DNA of 64,000 nt from Anas platyrhynchos (lineage: Eukaryota; Chordata; Aves; Anseriformes; Anatidae). The stretch is taken from positions 21,388,001 to 21,452,000 of the forward strand of contig NC_092590.1 of NCBI RefSeq assembly GCF_047663525.1. The letters are read 5' to 3'. Below, piece by piece: positions 63,827-64,000 of this stretch; positions within the stretch are counted from its first letter, which is position 1; every line of letters begins with the position of its first letter. The translations under genes and the position numbers were made by a program. The notes under the pieces were generated by a model. It was not told where the DNA came from and ran no database searches. It worked only from the letters and a program-made list of their open reading frames with translations.

Positions 63827-64000
63827 CTCAAAGGGAAAACGAAGTGAAACAATGAGGAATGTTTTTAGAGAAAGCCATTCACAATATTCAACACATCACA
63901 AGCATATTTTTTTTTGTATGCAATTTTTTTCCCCAAGAGAAAATTAAAACTTGTTCATACCAGAAACAAACAAAAAAACAAATATTAAGACTTGAAATAT
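63827..64000 (-). other. FRG1: FRG1 intron (5' side, partial)
   Basis: Intronic sequence upstream of the exon starting at 63826, with A- and T-runs. No further exon is visible before the window ends. Confidence 0.7.

Overview
This is vertebrate nuclear DNA and almost certainly from a bird. Multi-exon genes are split by AT-rich GT-AG introns, several CR1-type LINE 3' fragments are present, and one intron carries a long GC-rich LTR-like element of a kind I associate with neoavian birds. No bacterial, organellar or intact viral gene set is visible. The species cannot be fixed from the sequence alone.

Layout: (1) 223-21496, plus strand: the 3' part of PCM1 (pericentriolar material 1), 22 coding exons through the stop codon, with a poly(A) signal at 21779-21784. 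(2) 26653-30079, minus strand: four coding exons of a complete TFIIE-alpha (GTF2E1-like) reading frame, about 413 residues. In mammals GTF2E1 is not next to PCM1/ASAH1, so this looks like a second TFIIE-alpha gene or a relocated copy. It is the most interesting item here. (3) 42133-56078, minus strand: complete ASAH1 (acid ceramidase), 14 coding exons, 396 residues, with the CpG-island promoter just right of 56078. (4) 60890-63826, minus strand: the last five coding exons of FRG1; its 5' end lies beyond the window. PCM1 is tail-to-tail with the TFIIE gene. The TFIIE gene, ASAH1 and FRG1 are head-to-tail on the minus strand.

The intergenic stretches (21.8-26.6, 30.1-42.1 and 56.4-60.9 kb) hold CR1 pieces, simple repeats and no exon I can support, although the TFIIE gene must have at least one 5' non-coding exon somewhere right of 30079. 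PCM1-ASAH1 adjacency matches human 8p22 and FRG1 is at human 4q35, so the ASAH1-FRG1 interval joins blocks that are on two chromosomes in human.

The genes are not one pathway: centriolar satellites (PCM1), Pol II initiation (TFIIE-alpha), lysosomal ceramide breakdown (ASAH1) and RNA/actin-associated nuclear protein (FRG1). Apart from the extra TFIIE-alpha gene, the best observations are an inverted pair of MITF/TFE-type E-boxes in the ASAH1 promoter, an LTR open in several frames inside a PCM1 intron, and several perfect short inverted repeats in non-coding DNA.
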